A DNA stretch of 64,000 nucleotides from Raffaelea ambrosiae (lineage: Eukaryota > Ascomycota > Sordariomycetes > Ophiostomatales > Ophiostomataceae): NCBI GenBank assembly GCA_002778195.1, contig PCDI01000003.1, positions 558,001-622,000 of the forward strand. Direction: 5' to 3'. The notes beneath the pieces were generated by a model. It had not been told where the DNA came from. It saw nothing but the letters and a program-made list of their open reading frames with translations, and ran no database searches. Below, one piece after another: positions 43,116-55,221 of the stretch. Position 1 is the stretch's first letter; every line of letters starts with the position of its first letter. The translations under genes and the position numbers were made by a program.

Positions 43116-44167
43116 GATCGGTGGTGGTGTGTCGATTGTGGTGACGGGCGGCTAGGATGAGGCTCTGTTGAACACATTCGTGAGGTTCAGACTCTTTTTT
43201 TTGAATATAACTAACCAATCGTGGGTTTTTTTTTTTGGTGGGACAAGATTTTGGTGGAGATTTTTTTTTTCTTAACTTTTCTACGGTGTACTGGTCACTA
43301 ACACGCAACAACAGGTTGACAACTCATTGCCGGTCCCAGGCCCTGGTCATGATCTTTCTCCGTTGTCTTCTCATTTACCATCCTTTTCACGATGTCTCCA
43401 TGACCATATCTAGCAATGCCCTCCATTGCTATCCCCATTTCTCCTCACGATTCTCTCGACGAGTGTCTTTATGGGCACAACGTTCACGAGTGCTACGATG
43501 CCTCTTTTCTTCACACTGGCTACGATTTTCTCAAAGCCAGCCTTTGCCATGGTTGCATTGCACTCCACTCTGTATTCCTATTCGTTTTCTCTTTCTCTCG
43601 CTGTGGCTTTGCCCTTTGCTGTTGGACGCCGGCCATGGCCATGGAACGATCATCTTTCCTCCCGTTGGCCGAGTCGGTCCCCTTTTCCGGTTTCTTCCTT
43701 TTTTTTGGTCTTTTTTACCGGTCGCCATTTACAGTATGCTCGTATGTGCAATCTCACGTTTACAGGGGCTATTATTACAAAATTTGACTTCTGACATCCT
43801 TTTCCCTTTTTTCCTTGTTTTGCTTTTGCACTTGTTTCACAGCGTCGGTGAGGGACCTTCTTTGTTGGTGTACGGCTTAAGATACCGAGTCATTGTGTCG
43901 GGACCCCCCCTTCTCCTCTGCATGTTGGTTGCATTCCTCTTGCATCCTCTGCACTGTCTCTGCCGTGCTTTCCCCAATCTGGTCTGTCGTGTTGATCAGT
44001 TTTCCCGCCCCCAATGACAACGCAAAGGACCAAACAGAGCCCGATCGGCCTAATCCTACGCGCAAGAGCCTCGAACCAGCACCTCTCTAATATTAAGGAG
44101 CCATGGCCATGCCGCGCCCATAGTCTCCTCGCCTATCCTCGCCGATTCCCTCCCCCCCCCTCCAAGC

Positions 44168-44231
44168 GCCAATCTGACTGGTTCCCCAATAGAAAGGACG
44201 CCAATCTGACTGGTTCCCCAATAGAAAGGAC
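44168..44231. repeat. Perfect 32 bp tandem duplication
   Basis: Two exact 32 bp copies, 44168-44199 and 44200-44231. Each carries CCAAT near its start and, 12 bp on, CCCCAAT, so the pair contains four CAAT-type cores. Confidence 0.95.
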
Positions 44232-44885
44232 GTCGCTTATGCCGGGTTCCATCTGAGTCAGACGACACGACCAGACGTCCGGGACGGCCTGTCTGGGGGA
44301 GGGGGGGTGTGCGTGTGCGTGTTTGCAGCTTGCATGATGGCTGCTGCTTGTGTGGTTGTCTCTTTATGGCCTGTTTGGCTTTTGTGTTGTGTACGAGTAC
44401 GAGCTACCAAACCGCGTCAAGCAGAGGGATTACCTACATGGTAGACATCCAAGTGTGTGTCAAGAGTTGCGAGGTTTTCGAGTGTCTCTCGCCAACGGAC
44501 CTCAGAAGTCCCGTACAGGCAAGTGGATATGGCGAATGGCCTTCCATGTACGTGTAAGGAAGGATTAGCCTCCTCGTATCTGTCCGAGCCCCATCTACGA
44601 GCCCCACGAGTATCCTATCTGAGCGTCATGAGTATCTTTGGCCCATGGTGTTATCCTTCGCATAGCCAGGCATCGAGACACCTCGATAGAGGTAGCCAGC
44701 AAGGTAACCAGTGGGGTAGCCGGTGAGTGAACCAGTGATCAACAGGCCACACGCATGTCAAGGTGAGAGGCCTCTAAGGCAGACTATCAGGCAAACAGAA
44801 GAGGAAGGTGTGGGAAGGCCAGGGTGGGCCAAGAGGACGGGCCGACCATGTGGAAGAAGGGGGTGACGGAAGAATGGAAGGATGA

Positions 44886-45020
44886 AGGAACAAAAGAACA
44901 AAAGAACAAAAGAACAATAGGAACAAAAGGAACAAAAGGAACAATCGAAACAAAAGGAACAATCGAACCAAAAGGAACAATCGAAACAAAAGAAACCAAG
45001 AAAACAAAAGAAACCAAAGG
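44886..45020. repeat. (G)AACAAAA-type degenerate minisatellite
   Basis: Runs of AAAGAACA, GGAACAAAA and GAACAATCGAAACAAAA, periods 8-9 then 16-18, strand-biased A/G/C with almost no T. Confidence 0.8.
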
Positions 45021-45659
45021 GGGCGCCGACGATAGTCTCCTTCTAGTGTGCTTCCAGAAGACTTCGTTGCATGCACTACGAGTATTCCTTGGGATGGCAG
45101 CAGCAGGGGCTGTTGGCTCCCAGTTGTGGCTCCGAAAATCGAACGGTTTTCTGTCTGTAGACAGCTGGGTCAGCTCGCCTATTGGGCCGCGCCGTCCTCG
45201 CTGCCCCCTCGCTGCCCCCCCCATTTGGCCTCATTTTGGCCTCATTTTGTGATGTGCCTCGTTGCTGCATCTTTTCCTCCAGCCATCCGTCCAATCGAGC
45301 TCACACCGCACCCACACAACCCCTGTCTCTGACCAATGGGACTGGGTCCCTCTCGTCTGGATCCCCGACCATCCCCAATCCTATCGTAGTCCAGGATAGT
45401 TAAAAGGCGGAGTGGGCACCCATGACCCTCCCTCCCCACTTTATCACGGCGGCCCCGAGATCGATGGGAGCCTTATGGAAGCCCCCCCCGTAGCGCCTGT
45501 CCAAGGGTGCCCGTCCCTTGCCCAATCCGCAACCCGTGCGGCAAGTGGGCAGAGCACAGCCCTTTTGCTCAACTTGCGATAAGCGGCAGATCCGAGAGGT
45601 GTGGCTGGGTCTGTTTGCCTGGATTGGTAGCCATGCAGCGCATTCGTGCAGTGCAGACT

Positions 45660-45709
45660 TGAGCAGACTGGAGCAGACTGGAGCACACCGGAGCACACTG
45701 GAGCACACT
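45660..45709. repeat. 10 bp minisatellite (GGAGCACACT)x5
   Basis: Five consecutive 10 bp units that drift from GAGCAGACT to GAGCACACT, followed at 45715-45747 by a separate 11 bp repeat. Confidence 0.9.
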
Positions 45710-45714
45710 GGTGT

Positions 45715-45747
45715 AGGTCTGGTACAGGTCTGGTACAGGCCTGGTGC
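45715..45747. repeat. 11 bp repeat (AGGTCTGGTAC)x3
   Basis: Two exact units of AGGTCTGGTAC and one with two changes, directly beside the 10 bp minisatellite. Confidence 0.85.
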
Positions 45748-47359
45748 AGCCCTGGCGCTGTGGCTGCTCGTATCTTGCTGCGTACACTTTCAAGGTACGA
45801 TCCATTGACCATGCTGAGCTAGTGCGTGTGGACTACATAGTAATATGCATGTCGAGTATCTCGTATGGTCCCCCATATGCTCATGATTGTCGCCCTTGCC
45901 GTGATTGACCAACAGGGCCGGCCCCCTGTTGCTTCCGTCTCCCTGGCCCAGAATTCTATGGCGTTGCTCTGGCGTCCTTCTGGCGTCCTTCTGGCGCCGT
46001 CTTGTCGCTTCCATCGGCGGGTCCATGGTCAGCACCCATGTCGACTCTCCTCCCGGTACCGCTCGTTTTCTTCATTGATCCTATCTATCCCTGTATGATG
46101 GTGTTTCTGGCGCGTTTCCTGTTTTCTTTTTTCCTTTTTCCTTTTATTATTCGACTTGCGGTCTTTTTTCTTCTTGCATGTTCAATCTTATTTGTACGAG
46201 TATGAGCATCTTGCTAGTCATGCATGTTGCCAGTCAGCCCATAATTTGGATGCAGACAGGGCCAGATACGACGCTTCGAAAAGAGCAAGAGACAGACACA
46301 GAGGGAAGGGGGGTAGAGGGGAAAAAAGGGGGGAGGGCTAGTTACGACACGACGAGAGCACGTATGCACCGTATCTGTCGCTCTCGCTGTTCCTGTTGTC
46401 CTTGTATTTTTTTTTTTGATACCGTCCGCATCGCGCTGACCCCAGGCCGAGCCGCGTCAGAGCCAAACGGCCCTTTTCATCCATCGGTCAAAGGCAGGCC
46501 AGTGGCGCGTGCCATTGTCCGTGGTGCCTCCGGCCATCCCACCCTTTTGGTACGGCATATCTACATAGTACCATATCTGGTCTGGCTGGCTGGCTGGCTG
46601 GTCATCCCTCCTTCTTCCTTGCTTTCTGCCCGCCTTCGACAGTAGGGCTGACGGAAGCATGCCCGGTGGTTGCATGCAAGCACGCAGACGTGCAGGCAGA
46701 CAGACAGGCAGCGGACATCCATCAAGAGATGGTGGCTGGTGCATGCACCGGGTGCACCGTGTGCACCGTATGTATGTACGATATCTCGCACATGTAGAGT
46801 ATCATGTACGAGTCGCACGCTGTGTCTGCATATGCACCACGCAAGGCCAGGCGATTGGACGGCGGGCTGTCAGTGTCGGTCCCGAATTGCGTCAAGCTTC
46901 TCACTTAGCCTCCCAAAGTCCCAGTGTTGTCCCAGAACTGCCCACAGACTGGCCCTTAGCTCGCGACTTCCCACATATGCACCACAGCCCCCTTTTTTCC
47001 CCCTTCGTCTGTCTGGAACGCTGTTTGGTCGGCTTAGAGGGGAGCCGTCAGCAGACCAGCCCAAGAACCCAGGAACCCAATGAGCGAGCGCCCCCTCTCA
47101 GCGCCGCGGCCCATATTTCTGTGCATAGGGCTGAAATGGAGTATATGGGAGGGAGACATAGCCGTCAAGAGGCCAGTGAGGCGGAGGTGGCGAGGCAGAG
47201 CACGAGGCAGAGGCCCGATGGGCCGCCAGAGTCAATCCAACGCTCAACGGTGACGACAGTGTGTTTAGGCGAGGGTGAGACAGGGAGCTCCCTCCCTCCC
47301 TCCCTCTGCCAGGACAACTTCAGATGATGATGGACACTGCCGTTTGCTGTGCGTCAATT

Positions 47360-47392
47360 TGCGTCGGTTCTGCGTCGGTTCTGCGTCGGTTC
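47360..47392. repeat. 11 bp repeat (TGCGTCGGTTC)x3
   Basis: Three exact copies of TGCGTCGGTTC. Confidence 0.92.
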
Positions 47393-48176
47393 TGCAGCGA
47401 CTTGGCGGCCGTCGCATCTCGAGATGGGTACTGCAGCCATCGTGTGGGTTTTCGACTTTCGACCTTCGATCCGTCGTTCTCGCTTTCTATCTGCGTGGGG
47501 ATGCACACCGTATCTTGCTTGGCTTTTGGCTTATTCCCACACACCCCTTCTTCGAAGCTTCCACCGCTAGCCTCTTTCCATCCAGGACTATAGTTATCTC
47601 GCGACGCATGTCTTCTGCAAGATACATGGTAACTACCGCCGCAGAATAAAAAAGACGCCGTCCCATTCCTCGTAGCGTCTCGAAGCCGGAAATATCGCCT
47701 CATCGCGGGCCCAGTGGTACCCCAGAAAGCTCGGGTGCTCCGTGTCGGTGCACGCACGAAGTGGGTGTCTTGTTTATCTGCGATTTGGAGACCGGGAAGA
47801 CGGGGGAGACGAAGAAGACGACGGTGCCTGTGCGCAGACCCAGAGACTTGTCAAGATGCTCGAATGCACCCTGCCGCATGTACTGACATACAAAGTAACT
47901 AATAGTTAGTATCTTGCCGTCTTGCACGGTAGGCGCGGGCAGCTGTTCTGCAGGCCGCGGAGCAAGACAGGGCAGAAATGGGGGTGGTGCCCGCTGGCGC
48001 GTGCTGTTAGTTAGACGTTGGCTGTTGGCGGTTGGTGGATGGAATGTGCGTGTCTGTTGGTGTGTCTTTTTTTGGTCTCTTTCTCCCCCTTACTGTCGCT
48101 GCCTGCCAATTTCTGTCACTCGCTGTCACCGTCTAATCCCCACCCCCGGGACCTTTGTTGTTTGTTCGTTTCCCTC

Positions 48177-48390
48177 GTCTCTCGTCTCTGTGCTTCTCTG
48201 TGTTTCCGTGTCCCCGTGTCTCCGTGCATGTTTCCGTGTATCTGTGCCCCTGCGCCCGTGTGCTTCTGTGCTTCTGTGCTGCGCAGACATCTTCGTCATT
48301 GTGCTCCTGTTTCCGCCTGTGTGCTTCTCTGTGTCCGTGTGTCCCCCTCTGTGTATCCGTGCTTCTGCATGTCTCTGTCCTTGTCTCTGC
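48177..48390. repeat. Degenerate TCTCTGTG/TTCCGTG minisatellite
   Basis: About 210 bp of irregular 7-10 bp pyrimidine-GTG units. It makes long open frames on both strands that are not gene-like. Confidence 0.65.
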
Positions 48391-51344
48391 GCCGCATGTC
48401 CTCCCCTCGCACGTCCTTCTGCGCGTCGCCTGCGACTCGTCTCTGTGTGCCTCTTGTCTCTGGTTTCTGTCTGGTCTCTGCCTCTGCCTCGGTTGCACTG
48501 CGACCGTACGTCGCCATTGAGATCACCGTCCCGTGTGACCCGAGAGGGTCGCCTAGCTCTTGGTGCCTCTCCTGGGGATCGGCTGGTGTGTCCAGCTTGG
48601 GGCATCTCGTAAACGTGGATAATCATGGGCGATCCGGTTATCTCACCAAGGTGCAGCTTACTACTTTGTATGTACAGTGTGCTGCTGCCAATCGCGACTC
48701 AGAAGCGTGTTCTGCCAAACTGCCAGTCGCTCTTTCCAAATCCGCCTGCCTGTTTGCCTGGCTGCACGTCGTCCACACGTGTCCGCTCATCAGGGCAGGA
48801 ATCGGCACGGTCGCACCTGCCGGCTCTGTCTCTCCTGCTCGTAAAACCCACACACTAGTCAACTACTATGTAGTTAGTTAGCACGCTGAACTCGTATGTG
48901 ACACTCTGCGGCACCCAGCACCTACGGTAGCATGCCCCCCCCCACATGCCAGTGCTTCGAGGGCGTGCCAGGGCACGTCAGGGCCTGCACCAGAACGGGG
49001 AGCAGCGTGGCGCTAGTCGTTCCCACATCATCGTCGGTGCAGTAGCGCTTCGATCACTCCCTCTATTCCACATTAGTGTCGTCTGGTCGTGCCTTCCGTG
49101 TATGGCCATGGGCCGCGGCTTTCCCTGCCCTGGTCGTGTCTCTGCTTGCAGTCTCCGCTTGTCTCTTGTCTGTCTCTGCTGGCCCTGGCTGCGCTTGCCG
49201 CATTCGCCCAAGTTGCTCAAGTTGCTCGAGTTGCCCATGCTGTTCCTGGCTTTGCCAATCCCGTGTTGTATCGCATGTGTACAATGTACTCGGTCCTGAA
49301 CACACTTCCTTGCTCCATCGATTCCGTCCTCGTCCAAGTGACCTCAACCCTCCTCGACCTCGCCCTGCATGTCTCTCCCTTCTCCGTTACTTGGTTCCTA
49401 CCCATGCCTCCCCCCTCGTCCCGGCCTGAATTGCATTGACCTTGCTCCTCACCGCTATAACCCGGCTTGATCTGTCTTCTCATCTCGACCTTCCTCGTCT
49501 ATCTTTCTTCTATCGTTCTTCTATCGTTTTTCTATTTCTGTTCTTTCTCTCTTTATAATATCCCCCTCCCCCCCCCTCCCCCCTTCTCGTGGCTCCCCTC
49601 ACCCCCGTGCATCTTGCTCTCTTCTCCTTGTCTCTCCTACCCCGTCCTCTCCATATAGAAACTCGTATCCATCCATCCCTGCCTTGTTCGACCTCTCTTG
49701 TTTGTCCCGTTTTGTCTGGCTCCCACCGCTCCATCCTCGCATATCCCTGCCTCGAATATCGCCTTTCATTGCTGACCCCCCCTCCTGCCGTACATACACG
49801 TCTTACGGTCTACACTTCTGCCGCACCTCCCCGGCACTGCTGCCTCCCCGACAGACCGGTTACACGTCTTCTGACAACTCATCGTCTGGTCCTCGACTCT
49901 TTGTTTTTGAAGGCTCTTTTCTCATTCCGGTATGTATTTCCAGACCATGGAGGCCCTGCTATGCATGTCCTGCTATGCATGCCCTCCTATGCACGCCCTA
50001 CCATTTATGTACGCCCTTGCGTGGAGTCATCACCCCGGCGTGCATCCTTGTGTCAGTCACAACGTTGCAGCCACTTCCCTGCAGGGCCACCGCCTCCCCA
50101 ATGCTCGGCCTGCCATCCCCAACACAGCAATTCGCATATTACATCGAATACCCATCAATGCCTCTTCCCTCCCGATCTCCCCTGATAAGAAGAGCCCCTC
50201 GCCCCGCCACACACGCGACCTGCTGAGTCCCTTGACACCTTGCACCTTGAAACATTGTCTTCTTTGGCCTCCTTCAGCCCTGGCCCTCTTGCCATTCCGA
50301 GCCGTGGCTTCGTTCAATCCTGCCCCAATCCCAACCCTTTTGCGTGCTCAGCTCCCGGGACCGACTGCGCAGTTCAGCTTCTGACGAGTGCAGCACCACC
50401 TAGCCTTCTTCGGCTTGCAACATCCCAATCTCCTCGACGCTCGATCCTACTGCAACAACCCGTGACCATTTCGTCTCCTGGGTGTCCTCCTAGCCCTTCT
50501 GGTACGCGATATCGCTCGGACGCTCCTCCCCCCTTGCCCTGCCCACCACGGCGTCGCCCCAACCCCGGTTGCGCCTCCTGCTCGAAACCCATCCTGGAAA
50601 CCCATCGCTGGTGCCTGGGGGTCCATTCCCACGCTGCGGTTTCTACCACACCCTCCCGAAATTGGCCATTCTGCTTTGGGACCTATTTTTCGAGCCACGC
50701 GAATAAACAACACAGTTGTTGCAGACTAGGGATTCCGAACTGTGATAAATTCCCGAGAATATACCTTGCAGTCCAGCTTCGCCTCATCCTGCCCGTGCTC
50801 TGCACAAGCCAGCATTGACACGCCACTGCCGGCGCATAGTCAATTGCTCTCGTCATTCATCAAAGGCATCATAGCGATTTCCCCGAATTCCCCACTTTGG
50901 TGGCTCTCCTAAGGAACAAAAGAGCAAAAGAACCAGAACAGAAACAGGACCGGTCTAGCCCTATCTGCCTTCTTTCTCATCCCTTCCTTATATTATCCGC
51001 CAACTCCAAGTTCGTTTTGGCATCTGTGCAGCCCGTTTTTGCTCTCTTGCCCTTGAAACTTGTTCTTGCTTCACTTTGCCTTCGTTTGCTCATTTCACCC
51101 TGCCTGCAACCGCCCCCTCCCTCCTCAAGAAGAAGGCTCACAATTGCTGTCCTTCTTGCTCGACCGAGCCGACTACGCCACGAGGCACCATCCCTCATGG
51201 CCTGCAATTCGTGACTAGTGGCCACCCGTTTTTTATTGTTATTTTTATTATCATTTCTTATTGCCTCTTGTCTCTAATTAGACCTTCTCCCCAAACTTCT
51301 TTACGATCCAGCCTCGCAACCTGCCTGTCTGCAACGCTGCCGCC

Positions 51345-54061
51345 ATGGCATTTCAGAACCCCGAATCCCTACCCCAGCAGACGCAACAGCTTCAGCAGCA
51401 GCTACCCCAGCCGCGCATGGCCAGCGTAGCCGGGCAGCCCGCCTCCGATACTGCGAGCCAAGATGTAGCTGCCGACGCAAGGTCCCGAAGGGTGCGCACC
51501 AGCCGGCCCAAGGTCAAGACCGGCTGCAGCAACTGCAAGTAAGTTGGCCTCGGAGCAAACTGGCTGCCGAATTGACGCTGGAGGCTCGTAGCGTAAGGTA
51601 CAGCGACCTCGGCTAACCACAACGCGCGACGAGCAGAAAGAGACGAATCAAGTGCGACGAGATGCGGCCGCAGTGCTCTCAATGCGTCAAGGCCAGGAAA
51701 GAATGCGTCGGCTACCCACCGCCACACCGGACCAACACCAGAGAAATCCGCATCGCTCCCAGGCCAGATCCCACGGCTCTAGCCGCCGCTGGTCCCGTCT
51801 CGGTGCCTCGCATGACACCTGTGCTGCAGCCGCGCCCGGCACTACGGCCGCAGCCCAACCTGCAGCTCCAGCCGCACCAGCTCCAGCAAGTCCGACAGCA
51901 GCCAGGCGATCATCAGAGCCAGTTCCACCAGCAGCAACAGCAGCAAAGGCCATTCCAGCAGTTCCAGCAGTTCCAGCAGTTCCAGCAGTTCCAGCAGGAC
52001 CAGCAGGACCAGCAGGACCAGCGGAACCAGCAGAGCCACCTGAACCACCAGAGTCACCAGAACTACCAGAGCCACCAGTCTGTGCAAATTGCGCCGCGAC
52101 GAGTGCAAAAACTGGTCCTGCGCCGAATCACTCCCCCGCAGACTCCAACCGCACCGCCCGTCCCCACCTTCGTCTACCACCCCTCCATCAACCTGCCTTT
52201 CGACCAGCAGGAGGCCCTGTACTTCCAGCTGTTCCGCCTGCATACTGCCAACGAGCTGTCGGGATTCTTTGACGATGTGTTCTGGTCGCGGACGGTGCTC
52301 GTCGAGTGCCACTCCGAGGCCGCCATCCGCCACGCCGTCGTGGCCCTGGGCGCCTTGTACAGGACACTGGAAAAGACGACCGAGTCACCACCCGGCTCGC
52401 CCAGTGCCACCCTGGTTGTGAGCAACAACGACAGTGCCTTCCGCCATTGGGAGGTGGCGCTCAAGAAATACTCGAGCGCCTGCGAGGCTCTCACCTGCGT
52501 GAGCGCCCAAGACGAGCGCACGCAGCGCACTCGCTTGATGGCCAGCGTGCTGCTGGCCTGCTTCGATTCCTTTATCGGTGACCACAAGCAGGCCATTGTG
52601 CAGATCCAGACGGGCCTGGCCCTGCTCGAGCGCCTGCGTTCCGAGCGTCGCCACTCCAAGACGCCCCGTGCTGCAGAAGAGCCGGTGGAAGACGAGCTCA
52701 TCCAGATGTTTACACGCCTCGCCATCCAGGCCAAGTCGTACGACATGGCTTTTCACTTCCCCCAACCCCACGTCATCCGCCTGCTGCCACAGGAACCGAC
52801 CAGTACGCCAGACATGAGCGACCGGTCGTTGCCGTCGTCCCCGCCGACGTCATCCGAGGCAAGCTCTCCAGTCTCGACCCACCAGGACCCAATTCCTGAA
52901 CGCTTTACCTCTCTGCGTGAGGCTCGTCTCACATGGGACGCGCTCTGTGAACACACCTTACGCTTCACGGAGATGATGTTCCAGCAGGCCAGTGGCCCCC
53001 CCAACATCCTGCCTAAATCCGTGGCCAAGTTTGGCGAGCAGTTCCGGCACCGCATCGAGACTTGGACAACCGCCTTCGAGCCTCTCTTGGCCAGCCGCAA
53101 CAATCCGGACGTCACCAGCCAGGAGAAAGCAGCCATTGCGGTGCTAAAGATGTCCCAAATTATGGCCCAGATTCTGTTCCTCATGACGTTCAGCGACAGC
53201 GAGATGAAGTTTGATGCATTCCGCCCTCAGTTTCAGAAAATCGTCGACCTTGCGTTTGAAGTTGTCGGCGACGAAGAGCGCCGTGCCGCTGCCACCCGGT
53301 GTCCCGACCCGGGACAATGCAACCACCACAACCACGGAACCAGCTTGGATCCGAGCTCCTTCACGGGCTTCGACTACCAAGCTAGGCACATCAAGGCTAG
53401 CTTCAGCGCCGATTTGGGCATTGTCCCGCCGCTGTATGTTGTTGCTACCAAATCCCGCGATCGTCTGCTCCGTCGCCAAGCGATCCAGCTTCTTCGCAGC
53501 AGTGCCCGTCGCGAGGGCATGTGGGACAGCGAGCTCATGGCCCGAATCAGCATGTGGGTGGTCAACATTGAGGAAGAAGGCGAACAGGAGGAGTTTATGG
53601 AGATGATGCATCGGCACAGCACGGGAAGCATACCTAACATGCTCAGCATGCCCAGCATGCCCAGTTCAGGTACCACGCCTGGAGCGAGCCCACTGTCTCC
53701 TCCTTCGCTCTTAGGACGTCTGTCCCCAAGCAGCGTAGGCAGCCAACCTCGCAGCTTGTCGGCTGACTTTGGCGAGATGCCGCTAGGCCCCGGTGGGAAT
53801 GCACGGTGGGAATTTCGGAAAGAAAGTTCATCGCCCCCCTTCTTTGGCCTGCAGGGTGTCAACCCGCAGTCCTTTATGACCAACCAGAATCTGCTGCAAT
53901 TTATGCAAACACACCGACCAGTTCCAGCCGAGAAGCGTGTGCTCGTCAAGGCCTGCGAGTTTGACCTGCGCGAACACATAGCCACGCTTCAGTGTGGAAC
54001 TCGCGGCCTGATTGCTGGCGCACCCGACCTCAAGACGCGTGTCACTCGGATTCGGTGGTGA
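51345..54061 (+). CDS. Zn2Cys6 fungal transcription factor, two exons
   Basis: DNA-binding regulator. Exons 51345-51538 and 51637-54061 give 872 residues. The intron (98 nt, GTAAGT..AGCAG) splits the Lys codon just after the second Cys of the cluster. The finger is CSNCKKRRIKCDEMRPQC then SQC and a Cys seven residues on, at ~62-90, with the usual C-x2-C-x6-C-x6-C-x2-C-x6-C spacing. A 9 bp repeat-coded QQF/QQD stretch and a Gln/His-rich linker (~170-225) follow, then a large helical fungal-specific middle region from ALYFQLFRLHTANELSGFFDD to about residue 560. The C-terminal third is disordered Ser/Pro-rich. The target pathway is unknown; no biosynthetic cluster lies beside it. The start ATG has GCCGCCATGG context. 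Confidence 0.92.
51953..52024 (+). repeat. Coding 9 bp minisatellite (TTCCAGCAG / GACCAGCAG)
   Basis: Five exact TTCCAGCAG units followed by GACCAGCAG units and diverged copies, inside the transcription-factor gene. It encodes QQF then QQD tripeptides. Confidence 0.95.
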
Positions 54062-55221
54062 CGACCTCCACTGTCCTGCACCCCTTGACCTCTTTCTGTG
54101 GTCGTCTTACTTTTCTCTCACGGCACGCCAATCTCTCTTCTCTTCTTTTCTTTCTTGGCCCCGGTTGGCTCACATCTTCGCTTCTACAATTGTATTTCGG
54201 TATGTGTGTATGTGTTTGTTTTGTTATGTGTGAAGATATACCCAACGAGTTACGGTTGAAAGATGTATGGAATCTATATTCAGAGCTTGTGCAATAATGC
54301 AGCACTTGACAGTACGGCATTTGGAAGTGGGAAAAGAAAAAGACTATTTCAAAAAAGAAGCGTATTCTTCATAAGATGTATCGTCAGCCGCCTCTTCGAG
54401 TCGCGGTGAATATTCCTAACTATGTATAACAACAGCCACTGTGCCCGGCATACATACACTTGTTCTCACTATAAACAGAATTGGTATTTCTGCTTTAGTT
54501 TTTGTACCAGATATAACACGGAAAGAATCAGAACCTGCGAAGGGTGGTAGAATAATACAAACCGTTCATCACTGCTACGACGCAAATAAAAACAACTGCC
54601 CTGTACAGTGTATATTTATAAGGACTGTGCAAAGGCACAGTGTTCAGGAGCGACTAGTGGCGATGCTCCCCGCGCCATCCATCCCAGGCAACAGGATTTC
54701 TGGACCAACCATACCCTGAAGCAGCGCTTTCGTCGCCAACGCCCTCCCATAGGCAGCCAAATAAAAACACCACCCGTCCCATACGCCGCCGTCAAATGGG
54801 ATGCTGCCGTAAGAGGTTGTGGAACCGTTCATTTTGGCCTGGCGACCTGTCTGCTGCAGCCTCCACCCTGACTGGAGAAATATCGGTGCCTACGAATCAC
54901 CAGGCGGGCCTTATCTACTAGGAGACCGCTCGTCGTTTTCTCTTCCTGTCTCTCTCTGCCAACCATTCATCTGATCTGGAGAGGTTCTGATCTTCTCCCC
55001 CCCCCTCCCAGCGACAGAGATTGTGATACCACCGATTCGATACCGTGCTGAGGGCACGCCAGCCTCTCAGCGGCATCTGCGTCTTCTGTTGCCAAGACAT
55101 CGCGAAGACAGGCAGCTGAACTCATCATACACTGGCTGCTGATTGTGAGCAGCAGCACACCGGACTGACAGACACACATACTCTCTCTCTCACATACATA
55201 CCCTCTTCTCACCCGCCCAGC
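54062..55221. other. Intergenic between transcription factor and HeLo gene
   Basis: 1.16 kb. AT-rich 54190-54640, then a leader ending in (TC)n and CACATA repeats close to the next ATG. No gene seen. Confidence 0.5.

Larger units (their letters stand above)
43116..51344. other. 8.2 kb region without supported genes
   Basis: The region starts upstream of RIT1 (-) and ends at the Zn2Cys6 gene (+). ORFs up to ~290 codons occur, but they overlap on both strands, are Cys/Ser/Leu-rich in the manner of CT-rich DNA, and show no domain. Several minisatellites (listed separately), a near-unbroken pyrimidine bias at 49400-49700, and A/G-rich tracts occur. It may hold a long 5' UTR, non-coding transcripts or upstream regulatory elements of the transcription-factor gene. 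Confidence 0.45.

Noticed and set aside
43235..44017. 260-codon frame, Leu/Phe/Ser-rich
   Set aside because: Lies in CT-rich DNA, overlaps other open frames and lacks a defined signal peptide or domain. Resembles a leader or spacer sequence.
48018..48881. 287-codon Cys-rich frame
   Set aside because: Generated by the degenerate TCTGTG minisatellite, which is open on both strands.
44391..49670. Recurrent TACGAGT / ACTCGTA heptamer in non-coding DNA
   Set aside because: I count roughly a dozen in the whole window, close to chance expectation for a 7-mer on both strands.
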